From: Lutispora saccharofermentans
GTDB taxonomy: Bacteria; Bacillota; Clostridia; Lutisporales; Lutisporaceae
Assembly (NCBI RefSeq): GCF_024363565.1
Contig: NZ_JAJEKE010000009.1
Span: 62,001 to 126,000, forward strand
Length of the DNA: 64,000 nt
Reading direction: 5' to 3'
The first letter of the stretch is position 1; every line of letters begins with the position of its first letter. Shown piece by piece: positions 57,343-64,000 of this stretch. The notes below the pieces were generated by a model. That model was not told the DNA's origin. It ran no database searches and worked only from the letters and a program-made list of their open reading frames with translations. The translations under genes and the position numbers were made by a program.

Positions 57343-59052
57343 ATGAATGTATTTTATGAAGTTATCAAAAAGAAAAAAAGCTTAATCGTTCTATATATTT
57401 TGACAGGAATAGTAATATCCATGCTATCAGCGCTCAGCATCCACTATTTTCAACGGCTATTAGACGGCTTTGGAGCACATGCTTTGAGTGTTTCTACCAT
57501 TGTGATCTATTCGTTGATAATGGTGGCATCATGTGCAGTAAATTATTTAGATAATCAGCCCGATACAAAAATCCAAAATTTTATTTATCTGGACTTGAAG
57601 CTGCTGGCCCTGAAGAAGATGAGCACCATAAACTACCTGGACTATCAGAAGCTTGGAATGGGAAAGCTGGTGCAGCAGATTGAAAACGGAGCAGCAGCAG
57701 GCAAAAATATTTTATACGGGTTTTATTTCAATCTGGTCCGGGATATCATCCCTAATGTGATATTGAGCCTTGTGTTTATCGGAATGATAGACCTGCGTAT
57801 CATGATGCTGGTCATTGCAGGATATGTGATAGTGTTTTTTGTCACGAACCTGATATTGAAGTATTTGTATAAAATCAAAAAAAGTATTCTTATCCATGAA
57901 GAGCTTCTCAACAAGTATCTGGTGCGAGGACTTATGGAGCTGGTTGTTTTTAGGGTCAACAAGAGGTTCGGCGAAGAATTGAGAAAATCGGAAAACGCCT
58001 CTGAAGAGATCACAGATGCCAAAACAAAAATGGTGATGATACATGAGTTGTTTTTTACAGTATTTGCTCTGCTTGTTATCCTCATCAAGATCATAGTCAT
58101 AATTTACAGCTTTATAAGCTCGAATTTATCTGTGGGGGAAATCGTAGCATTGATAGCCTTCCTGGATAAAGCATATCAGCCTATAGCAGTCTTCAATGTG
58201 CTGTATGTCCAGTATAAGCTTGATAAAGTCGCTTTTGAGCGATATATGGATATCTTGCAGCTCCCCGACGATAAAAATTTGGGCAGCGGAGAAAGCTGTG
58301 CTGTTATCGAAGGGGATATACGGTTTGCTGAAGTAGATTTTTCTTATGAAGGCAATGAAATTTTCAAAGGACTATCCTTTCACATCCCACCCAAAAGCAC
58401 CGCTGCCTTTGTGGGAGAGAGCGGCTCCGGGAAATCTACCATTATCAAGCAGATTGCCGGGTTAATAAAGCCTGATGGCGGAAGGATCGGAATTGACGGC
58501 AAGGATCTATCAAAAATGAATTTGCAAAGCTATTATGATTACATCTCCTATACATCCCAGGAATCACCGGTGTTTGACGGCACTCTGAAGGAGAATATCG
58601 TGTTTGACAGCATAGTGCCCGAGCAGGATATCATAAATGTGCTGGAGCGAGTAGGATTAAAAGAGTTTTATGAAAACCTGCCAAAGGGACTTGATACACA
58701 AATAGGTGAAAGAGGAGTGATGATGTCAGGCGGTGAGCGGCAGCGTCTTGCCCTTGCAAGGCTCTACTTTCAGAAGGCAAGAATAGTGATTTTAGATGAG
58801 GCTACCTCTGCCATGGACAATTTGACTGAAGAATATGTGATGGAAAATTTGATGGAATTCTTGAAGGATAGGACTACTATTATTGTTGCCCACCGGCTCA
58901 ACACTGTAAGAAATGCGGATAATATTTATGTACTTAAACATGGTGAGATTGCAGCTAACGGAAGATTTGAGGATTTGCTGCAAAACAGCAGCTATTTCAA
59001 GGAGCTTTGGAATGCAAATTCTCACAACACAGTTGCAGCTATGTATAGTTAA
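57343..59052 (+). CDS. ABC exporter (membrane-ATPase fusion)
   Basis: About 569 residues with six helices (residues about 10-290) and an ATPase domain: Walker A FVGESGSGKSTIIKQI, signature MSGGERQRLALARLYF and Walker B IVILDEATSAMD with its catalytic Glu. All motifs are canonical, so it probably works as a homodimer. ATG 57343 follows AAGAAGGGTACAGGA; the longer frame starting at 57283 runs through the terminator hairpin. The substrate is unknown. Confidence 0.9.
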   Translation: MNVFYEVIKKKKSLIVLYILTGIVISMLSALSIHYFQRLLDGFGAHALSVSTIVIYSLIMVASCAVNYLDNQPDTKIQNFIYLDLKLLALKKMSTINYLDYQKLGMGKLVQQIENGAAAGKNILYGFYFNLVRDIIPNVILSLVFIGMIDLRIMMLVIAGYVIVFFVTNLILKYLYKIKKSILIHEELLNKYLVRGLMELVVFRVNKRFGEELRKSENASEEITDAKTKMVMIHELFFTVFALLVILIKIIVIIYSFISSNLSVGEIVALIAFLDKAYQPIAVFNVLYVQYKLDKVAFERYMDILQLPDDKNLGSGESCAVIEGDIRFAEVDFSYEGNEIFKGLSFHIPPKSTAAFVGESGSGKSTIIKQIAGLIKPDGGRIGIDGKDLSKMNLQSYYDYISYTSQESPVFDGTLKENIVFDSIVPEQDIINVLERVGLKEFYENLPKGLDTQIGERGVMMSGGERQRLALARLYFQKARIVILDEATSAMDNLTEEYVMENLMEFLKDRTTIIVAHRLNTVRNADNIYVLKHGEIAANGRFEDLLQNSSYFKELWNANSHNTVAAMYS

Positions 59053-59062
59053 ATAAGTAAAT

Positions 59063-59275
59063 GGTATGTATAGATGGCGCTTATATGTATTTTGCTAACA
59101 GGCCTTTGCGATGGCTTTGATGAAAACTTCGTAAAGCTGTCACGGACGACAGCTTAGGTTCCACCAGGCAGGAGGCCTGTTTGGAACCGTTGGGAGTTTT
59201 CCAAAGGCGAGCAATAGCCCTGCCTGTGACCCTTGCGGTTATCAAAATGCATAACTGTGCTCAGATATACATACC
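59063..59275 (+). ncRNA. Structured RNA candidate, copy 2 (AYGGAC/AGGAG loops)
   Basis: The outer helix GGTATGTATA 59063-59072 pairs with TATACATACC 59266-59275. A multiloop is closed by AAAACT 59123-59128 and AGTTTT 59195-59200. Hairpin 1 is AAGCTGTC-ACGGAC-GACAGCTT (59134-59155) and hairpin 2 is GGTTCC/GGAACC enclosing CAGGC-AGGAG-GCCTG (59157-59188), followed by CCGTTGGG (CCGTTAGG in copy 1). Stems differ from copy 1 (21224-21429) while loops and layout are kept, so the pairing covaries. It lies between convergent genes. Transcription direction is inferred from the loops matching on the plus strand. Confidence 0.6.
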
Positions 59276-59389
59276 ATTCTACTTTGCCCTCTCATATATA
59301 TCTCTAAGCTTTTCGCCGGTCACTGTTTTTTTGCAGTTCTGGCACAAAGCTTCAGCCAAAGGCAGCCCCCAGCGTTTTACGCTTCAATC
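59276..59389. other. Spacer between RNA copy 2 and the Crp-type gene
   Basis: I see no gene or strong hairpin here. The convergent position means both the ABC gene and the Crp gene need terminators; none is clear apart from the structured RNA itself. Confidence 0.4.
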
Positions 59390-60103
59390 TCAATTTTCAA
59401 GCAAATAATTACTTAATCTGTTCATATCAATTATAATAACAAAACCTTCATCCTTATCAATTATACCTTTAGATGCCAAATTAAGAAGTATATTTGAAAC
59501 GGAGACTCTTGAAAGGCCAGTAAGGCTTGCCATTTCCTGATGCGTAAATTTTATGTTCAGTTTATAATAACCCTCAGGGGTTTTAGAGCCATACTGATTA
59601 GCAAGGCTTGTCAGGGCATAGCATACTCTGTAGTTTGAATCATTAAAAGAAAGCTGCTTTATTTGCGTTGTAATGAGGCGTATTTTTTTTGACATCATTT
59701 TAAGAATACTAAAGGAAAACTCATAATTTTTGCTGAGTTCTTCAATAAACCTGGTCTTTGGTATGCTATAGACAATTGAATATGTGGCAGCGGTAGCACT
59801 GCACATATTAGGCATTTCATCTATGGTAGAAAGTTCTCCGAAAAATGTACCCGCTTCGGCAATAAAAAGGCTTCGCTTTTCTCCATTAAAGCCATAAATG
59901 TCAAGCCTTACTCTGCCCTTTTTAACCAGATAAACACAGTCAGGATTATCCTGCTGGTGATATATCACTTCATGTTTCTTATACCCTTTTGGAGTGTAAT
60001 CCTTTGTGATACAGCTCCAGTCAACATAACTCATATCGATCCATGGTGAGCTTCCTTCAATATCAATTTTATTTCTTTTGCTAATCTTACTAATAGTAAT
60101 CAC
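59390..60103 (-). CDS. Crp/Fnr-family regulator of the BMC locus
   Basis: 237 residues. A cyclic-nucleotide-type beta-barrel (PKGYKKHEVIYHQQDNPDCV, ERR-like FIAEAGTFFGELSTIDEMPN) is followed by a long helix and a C-terminal winged helix with FTHQEMASLTGLSRVSVSNI. No Fnr-type cysteine cluster is present at the N-terminus, so oxygen sensing by Fe-S is unlikely. It is transcribed divergently from the BMC genes, and the 257-bp gap between them contains inverted repeats that may be its operator. It starts at GTG 60101-60103, although the ribosome binding site is placed oddly. Confidence 0.87.
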   Translation of the reverse strand: MITISKISKRNKIDIEGSSPWIDMSYVDWSCITKDYTPKGYKKHEVIYHQQDNPDCVYLVKKGRVRLDIYGFNGEKRSLFIAEAGTFFGELSTIDEMPNMCSATAATYSIVYSIPKTRFIEELSKNYEFSFSILKMMSKKIRLITTQIKQLSFNDSNYRVCYALTSLANQYGSKTPEGYYKLNIKFTHQEMASLTGLSRVSVSNILLNLASKGIIDKDEGFVIIIDMNRLSNYLLEN

Positions 60104-60360
60104 CTCACAATTATCTCTTAGTAGATTTTAAAACTTTAAAGTCTTGAAATTACTGAGCTTCATTTTTAAATTTTGTATATAAAATTTTTTATATTTTATA
60201 TATTTGTAAAATGATTTACAGAATTATTATAGCATACCTGATATGATTTTTTTATGGTGCATATGAACAAACTGCCATGCTTGATTGAATTAAGAATACT
60301 ATTAATGATACTAACGCTAGTGCGTTGTATATGAAATTGTTATAAGAGGAGGAAAAAACA
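60104..60360. promoter_or_regulatory. Divergent BMC control region
   Basis: Contains the inverted repeat AACGC-TAGT-GCGTT (60313-60326) about 35 bases before the first BMC start, an AT-rich stretch near 60180-60240 and a palindromic AAAACTTTAAAGTCTT at about 60130. No clear sigma-A promoter pair is visible, which fits activator-dependent initiation by a Crp-type protein. The repeat has no T-run, so it is not a terminator. Confidence 0.45.
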
Positions 60361-60636
60361 GTGAATTCATATGGTTTTATTGAAACAAAAGGCTTTGTAG
60401 GAAGTGTTGAGGCGGCTGACGCCATGGTGAAGGCAGCAAATGTTGAATTGGTGAGACAACTTGAAATTGGCGGAGGCTACGTTACCGTTATTATTAAGGG
60501 TGATGTAGGAGCCGTTAAGGCAGCAGTTGATGCCGGTGCAGAAGCAGCTCAAAGAGTTGGAGAGGTTGTATCAGTGCATGTAATTCCAAGACCAAATGAA
60601 GGATTGCTTGAAATGTTTTTACCCGAAGCAGAATAA
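60361..60636 (+). CDS. BMC-H microcompartment shell protein
   Basis: 91 residues, a single BMC domain: [76 protein letters not shown]. Such proteins form hexamers that tile the facets of a microcompartment. It is the first gene of the operon, starting at GTG 60361 after AGGAGGAAAAAACA. A second BMC-H gene (62426) is about 65 percent identical over the core by eye. The pore residues cannot be read with confidence without alignment. Confidence 0.95.
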   Translation: MNSYGFIETKGFVGSVEAADAMVKAANVELVRQLEIGGGYVTVIIKGDVGAVKAAVDAGAEAAQRVGEVVSVHVIPRPNEGLLEMFLPEAE

Positions 60637-60676
60637 TCGGCAATAGCTCTATACAATAAGAAAGGGGTATTATGAG

Positions 60677-62131
60677 GTGAAAAAATTTTATACCGCACAT
60701 GATGTAGATTTTTGTGCTTCCAAGGGTGAGAGCATAATTGAAATGAACAGAGAAGATGTTATCACCTCTGTTGCTAAAGAGGCAGCGTTAAAAAAAGGGA
60801 TAAGATTTGTATACAAAGATGAGAACAACTATGCAGGAAGTGCAGAACCTGTAGTGCAGCTTGAATTTGCACGTGTATCGACACAGCCTACGCCACAGAC
60901 GGCTTTTGAGTATACAGCCGGCAAATCTGAAAGAAGGAGCTATCCGCAGGTCAAAGCACTTCCCTATAAGGGACTAATCAGTGAAGCAGAAGTTGAAAAA
61001 TGGAGAGAAGAGTTCCCAATTCTTAAAAATGTAGCCCATTTGGGAAACTGTTCACAAAGTGCTCAATCAAAGAGGGTTTTAGCCTCTATAAACAGATATC
61101 TTGAAAACTGGGGCGGCGTGGGAATGGACTGGGATTCATGGTGCCAAGAGGTTGATCAGGCAAAGGCTGAGTTTGCTAAGTTAATAAATGCTGATCCTGA
61201 TGATATTGCAGTGGCTTCTTCTGTTTCAGACCTGGTAAGCTCAATTGCAAACTCCCTTGACTATACAGGAAAGAGAAAGAAAGTTGTTGTTACAGATGCA
61301 GAATTTCCGACTGTTGATCATATATGGCTTGCAAACCAGAGACATGGAGCCAAGGTTGATTTTGTGTCTGTAGATGAAAACCATCAGATCGATATAAGCG
61401 AATATGAAAGATACATCGATGAAAATACATTATTAACATCCATTACACAGGTTTATTACTTAAATGGATTTAAGCAAGACATTGCAAAGATTGCAGAAAT
61501 AGCCCACAGAAAAGGTTCGCTTATTTTGGTTGACTCTTATCAGAGTTTAGGCACAGATCCTGTAGATGTTAAGGCAATGAATATTGATATCTTGGTTTCA
61601 GGCTGCCTCAAATATTTATTTGGTATTCCGGGAATAGCCTTTATGTATATAAATAAAAAGCTTATTCAGGACTTAAAGCCTTCTGTGACAGGTTGGTTCG
61701 GACAGGCAAATCCATTTCTATTCCAGACGAGATACTTGGATTGGGCAAATAAAGCAAGCCGTTTCGATACTGGAACGCCGCCTGTGCTTAATGCTTATGC
61801 GGTTAGAGCAGGCCTTGAAATCATTAACGAGGTTAATCCGGCAAGAATCAAAGATAGAATTGATATGCTCAGTGCTTATGCGCTAAACGGAGTTCTTGAA
61901 AGAGGGCTTACAACATTAAGTCCATTTGATGTAAGCATGAAGGGCAGCACGACGGCTGTTGTCTGCGGACATAAGGTTGATTCGCATACCATGGAAGGTC
62001 TTTTAAGGAAGAAAAACGTTATTGGTTCAGGCCGCGGAGATGTAATCAGAATAGCACCTCACTTTTATACAAAACCAGAAGAAATTGATTATGCTTTAGA
62101 TTGCATCAAGAGCATTCTGGATGGGAAGTAG
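60677..62131 (+). CDS. BMC-associated class-V PLP enzyme with EutQ/EutT-like N-terminus
   Basis: 484 residues. Residues 1-55 (KFYTAHDVDFCASKGESIIE, MNREDVITSVAKEAALKKGI) look like the N-terminal segment of EutT/EutQ-type BMC proteins and may be a targeting or assembly tag. Residues about 110-480 are a class V aminotransferase/cysteine desulfurase fold: YLNGFKQDIAKIAEIAHRKG, the PLP lysine in SGCLKYLFGIPGIA (Lys312), and FDTGTPPVLNAYAVRAGLE. Catalysis could be desulfurase, lyase or transaminase. It lies inside the shell gene cluster, so it is a cargo enzyme. It starts at GTG 60677. Confidence 0.8.
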   Translation: MKKFYTAHDVDFCASKGESIIEMNREDVITSVAKEAALKKGIRFVYKDENNYAGSAEPVVQLEFARVSTQPTPQTAFEYTAGKSERRSYPQVKALPYKGLISEAEVEKWREEFPILKNVAHLGNCSQSAQSKRVLASINRYLENWGGVGMDWDSWCQEVDQAKAEFAKLINADPDDIAVASSVSDLVSSIANSLDYTGKRKKVVVTDAEFPTVDHIWLANQRHGAKVDFVSVDENHQIDISEYERYIDENTLLTSITQVYYLNGFKQDIAKIAEIAHRKGSLILVDSYQSLGTDPVDVKAMNIDILVSGCLKYLFGIPGIAFMYINKKLIQDLKPSVTGWFGQANPFLFQTRYLDWANKASRFDTGTPPVLNAYAVRAGLEIINEVNPARIKDRIDMLSAYALNGVLERGLTTLSPFDVSMKGSTTAVVCGHKVDSHTMEGLLRKKNVIGSGRGDVIRIAPHFYTKPEEIDYALDCIKSILDGK

Positions 62132-62139
62132 GTGTTAGT

Positions 62140-62424
62140 ATGTATATCTGTAAAGTTCAAGGTAAATTTGTTTCCACCATTAAGAATAAAGCTTTGATAG
62201 GCTATAGTATGGTAACTTTACAAAGACTAAATAAATTTGGAAATCTTACCGGCGAATTTATGGTGGCGGTTGATACTATAGGCTGCAGTGTGGGGGAAGT
62301 TGTTTTGGTAGCAACAGGCTCCGGTGCAAGGGCAGCGTTGGATGACACTAATTCGCCTGTGGATTTGGCAATTATAGGGATAGTCGATTCGTGTGATTTT
62401 ATTAAACAGAGGGAGGAAATATGA
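62140..62424 (+). CDS. EutN/CcmL-type microcompartment vertex protein
   Basis: About 94 residues. The EutN/CcmL domain is complete: [60 protein letters not shown] and [10 protein letters not shown]. These pentamers cap the vertices of the polyhedral shell. A TAGGTG site precedes ATG 62140, 8 nt after the PLP enzyme stop; the overlapping longer frame upstream is not needed. Together with BMC-H and BMC-T it makes a full shell set. Confidence 0.93.
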   Translation: MYICKVQGKFVSTIKNKALIGYSMVTLQRLNKFGNLTGEFMVAVDTIGCSVGEVVLVATGSGARAALDDTNSPVDLAIIGIVDSCDFIKQREEI

Positions 62425-62425
62425 T

Positions 62426-62689
62426 ATGAAATCAAAGGGATTTATTGAGACTAAAGGTTTGGTTGCAGCTATTGAGGCAGCAGATGCTATGGTTAAAGCA
62501 GCTAATGTTGAAATAATAGGAAAAAAGCTAATCGGAGGCGGACTTGTAACAGTTATCGTCGAGGGTGACGTTGGAGCCGTTAAGGCCGCTGTTGATGCTG
62601 GTGCCGCTGCAGCTCAAAAGGTAGGAGAGCTTATAAGCGTTCATGTAATTGCAAGGCCAAACCCTGAAACAGAAGACTTTCTTAAATAA
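62426..62689 (+). CDS. BMC-H microcompartment shell protein (second copy)
   Basis: 87 residues, one BMC domain: [60 protein letters not shown] and [15 protein letters not shown]. It is a close paralogue of the first BMC-H, differing mainly around the strand before the GGG turn, where substrate-pore residues usually lie. It starts at ATG 62426 one base after the EutN stop, with GGGAGGAAATATGAT upstream, so the three shell genes are tightly coupled. Confidence 0.95.
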   Translation: MKSKGFIETKGLVAAIEAADAMVKAANVEIIGKKLIGGGLVTVIVEGDVGAVKAAVDAGAAAAQKVGELISVHVIARPNPETEDFLK

Positions 62690-62733
62690 TTAATTTTCGG
62701 CGGGATTATTGCGCTGTAGGAGAGGATTAGGCT

Positions 62734-63360
62734 ATGAAAGAAAAATTAGATCTTAGGACCTTTATAATTGTTGATAATATGCAGCCACAGTATGCCGCTA
62801 TTACAGGAACTGTTGCAAAGGGCGATATACCTTTGGCAGGCATGAGTGAACTATATATAGAATTAGCCCCTGGAAGCGGAGTTTACAATCTCCTTAATAT
62901 AGCATTAAAGCAGACAAATGCCAAACCGGGATTTCAGATAGTGGAAAGAGAATACGGCGAAATTGAACTTCACTCCTATTCACCTGAGGATATAAAGCAG
63001 GCAGGACAGGCAATTCTTGATGCCTGCGGACTTGATATGACAGACAGAATAAAGCCAAGAGTTGTTTCCGAACAGATTATTTCAAATACAGACCCTTACC
63101 AGGCTCAGCTTATCAATCGTGACGGACGATTAGGATCAATACTTGTTCCGGGGGAAAGTCTTTTTATAATGGAGGTTGAACCTGCAGCATATATTTCCAT
63201 TGCTGTAAATGAGGCAGAGAAAAATGCTCAGGTTAAGGTTGTTACCTTCGATCCGGTAGGACGTTTCGGAAGGATGTATATTTCGGGCTCGGAGTCTGAG
63301 GTCAGAGCAGCGAGAGAAGCTGCGCTTGCTGCAATAGAAAATGTAGAAGGCAGGCAATAA
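62734..63360 (+). CDS. BMC-T tandem-domain shell protein
   Basis: 208 residues containing two BMC domains in tandem: residues about 1-100 (DNMQPQYAAITGTVAKGDIP, ELAPGSGVYNLLNIALKQTN) and about 110-205 (SNTDPYQAQLINRDGRLGSI, LVPGESLFIMEVEPAAYISI, NEAEKNAQVKVVTFDPVGRF). Such trimers act as pseudohexamers with a large gated pore for bulkier substrates or cofactors. ATG follows AGGAGAGGATTAGGC. It separates the small shell genes from the amidohydrolase. Confidence 0.88.
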   Translation: MKEKLDLRTFIIVDNMQPQYAAITGTVAKGDIPLAGMSELYIELAPGSGVYNLLNIALKQTNAKPGFQIVEREYGEIELHSYSPEDIKQAGQAILDACGLDMTDRIKPRVVSEQIISNTDPYQAQLINRDGRLGSILVPGESLFIMEVEPAAYISIAVNEAEKNAQVKVVTFDPVGRFGRMYISGSESEVRAAREAALAAIENVEGRQ

Positions 63361-63363
63361 CCT

Positions 63364-64000
63364 ATGGAACGCGACATTTTTGCATCATACATAAAAAGCT
63401 TGGCAAGGGTTAACAGCAGTGAAGAGGAAACAAAAACATATTCTGCACAATCCGTATCTTTAACACAGGATAAAGAATCTATAAACATTTTAAGAGAAAT
63501 AAGTTCAAAATTAGATAAGCTTGACAAATTAACTATATCCCAGCCTGTAGGAGCAGCGCCTATAGCTGCGTCACAGCAGCATACCGTATCTTACAGCTCG
63601 GTTAATGTTGATATTGCAGTTATTAATGGTATGGTTGTCCTGCCGGACAACGGAATTTTTGCTATGAATGTTTATATTAAGGATGGAAAAATTCATTCTA
63701 TTGGAAGCGACAATTCAATAACAGCGGCAAAAACAATTGATGCCACAGGAAAGTATGTAATGCCGGGAATAATTGACCCTCATGTTCATTTGGGGCTTTT
63801 TGCTCCTTTTGAAACAGAAATTGTAACAGAAACAAAATCAGCTCTTATGGGTGGTATAACAACAATAGGCTGTTATTTTGGAGGAGAGAAATCACATTTC
63901 ACATCCTTTCCCCAAATAATGGAGGATATTCAGAGGCTTTCCCATATAGACATTATCCCTCATCTGGTTATTTCAAATCATGAGCAAAAAAGTGAAATTC
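63364..64000 (+). CDS. Hydantoinase/dihydropyrimidinase-like amidohydrolase, BMC cargo (partial)
   Basis: The frame from ATG 63364 runs off the window end (212 codons seen). Residues 1-18 (MERDIFASYIKSLARVNS) form an amphipathic helix typical of BMC encapsulation peptides, followed by a polar linker of about 60 residues. Then comes the cyclic amidohydrolase start: VDIAVINGMVVLPDNGIFAM, VYIKDGKIHSIGSDN, KYVMPGIIDPHVHLG with the first metal-binding HxH. Members open cyclic amide rings (hydantoins, dihydropyrimidines, dihydroorotate). The gene starts 3 nt after the BMC-T stop. The substrate is not settled by what is visible. Confidence 0.82.
   Translation, partial: MERDIFASYIKSLARVNSSEEETKTYSAQSVSLTQDKESINILREISSKLDKLDKLTISQPVGAAPIAASQQHTVSYSSVNVDIAVINGMVVLPDNGIFAMNVYIKDGKIHSIGSDNSITAAKTIDATGKYVMPGIIDPHVHLGLFAPFETEIVTETKSALMGGITTIGCYFGGEKSHFTSFPQIMEDIQRLSHIDIIPHLVISNHEQKSEI

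Noticed and set aside
60313-60326. Inverted repeat before the BMC genes as a terminator
   Set aside because: The stem is only 5 bp and no T-run follows; it sits upstream of a GTG start, so an operator reading is better.

Overview
The window looks like the chromosome of an endospore-forming, low-to-moderate G+C anaerobic Firmicute of the class Clostridia. The reasons are a complete gerA-type germinant receptor operon (28.7-32.7 kb), strong GGAGG ribosome binding sites, frequent TTG/GTG starts, sigma-A-type promoters, single-membrane ABC exporters and a Crp-controlled bacterial microcompartment (BMC) locus. No rRNA, tRNA, CRISPR array or transposase was found.

Region 1 (1-13.8 kb, all minus strand, visibly richer in G+C) is part of a large mobile or integrative element. 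It carries a Tad/Flp-type pilus module (TadB, TadA ATPase, TadZ, CpaB, prepilin peptidase, pilin-like peptide). Then come SpoVG, YodL, two AbrB-fold proteins, a D12-class adenine methylase, several small element-type proteins, and a 1532-residue surface protein with SLH domains and eleven Ig-like repeats. Most intergenic gaps here hold an intrinsic terminator. Region 2 (13.8-15.8 kb, AT-rich) is a junction zone: a lincosamide nucleotidyltransferase-like gene, a shortened GNAT gene, a broken RelE/ParE-like toxin and a detached rumA/rlmD 3' end.

Region 3 (15.8-18.7 kb, minus) holds an AraC/GyrI-like regulator and an alkylation-repair operon (adaA, ogt, a CCG-domain Fe-S-type protein). Region 4 (19.0-28.7 kb, plus) has a RelA/SpoT-type synthetase with a glycosyltransferase, a PHP phosphoesterase, a BaiN-like flavoprotein and a TetR-MFP-RND efflux operon. 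Region 5 (28.7-35.9 kb) has the ger operon, a Rossmann-MCP fusion protein and an orphan PAS histidine kinase. Region 6 (35.9-44.6 kb, plus) has a YtrA-type GntR/ABC operon, an LnrLMN-like ABC operon, its DesK/NarL two-component system and a cation diffusion facilitator. Region 7 (44.6-59.1 kb) has a lipoprotein with a substrate-binding domain, a heterodimeric ABC exporter, assorted small enzymes, a MazEF-type toxin-antitoxin pair, an azlC remnant and another ABC exporter.

Region 8 (59.4-64 kb) is the start of a BMC operon: a divergent Crp/Fnr regulator, two BMC-H hexamer proteins, a class-V PLP enzyme with a EutQ/EutT-like N-terminus, a EutN pentamer, a tandem BMC-T trimer and the start of a hydantoinase-like amidohydrolase with a likely encapsulation peptide. 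It is a catabolic compartment whose substrate cannot be settled from this window.

The most striking unexplained signals are non-coding. Two unlinked intergenic RNAs (21.2 kb and 59.1 kb) share one covarying multibranch fold with GGA-containing loops. Two related structured leaders (38.0 kb and 41.6 kb) precede the LnrLMN-like ABC operon and its two-component system. Attenuator-like leaders stand before genes at 52.2 and 57.3 kb.
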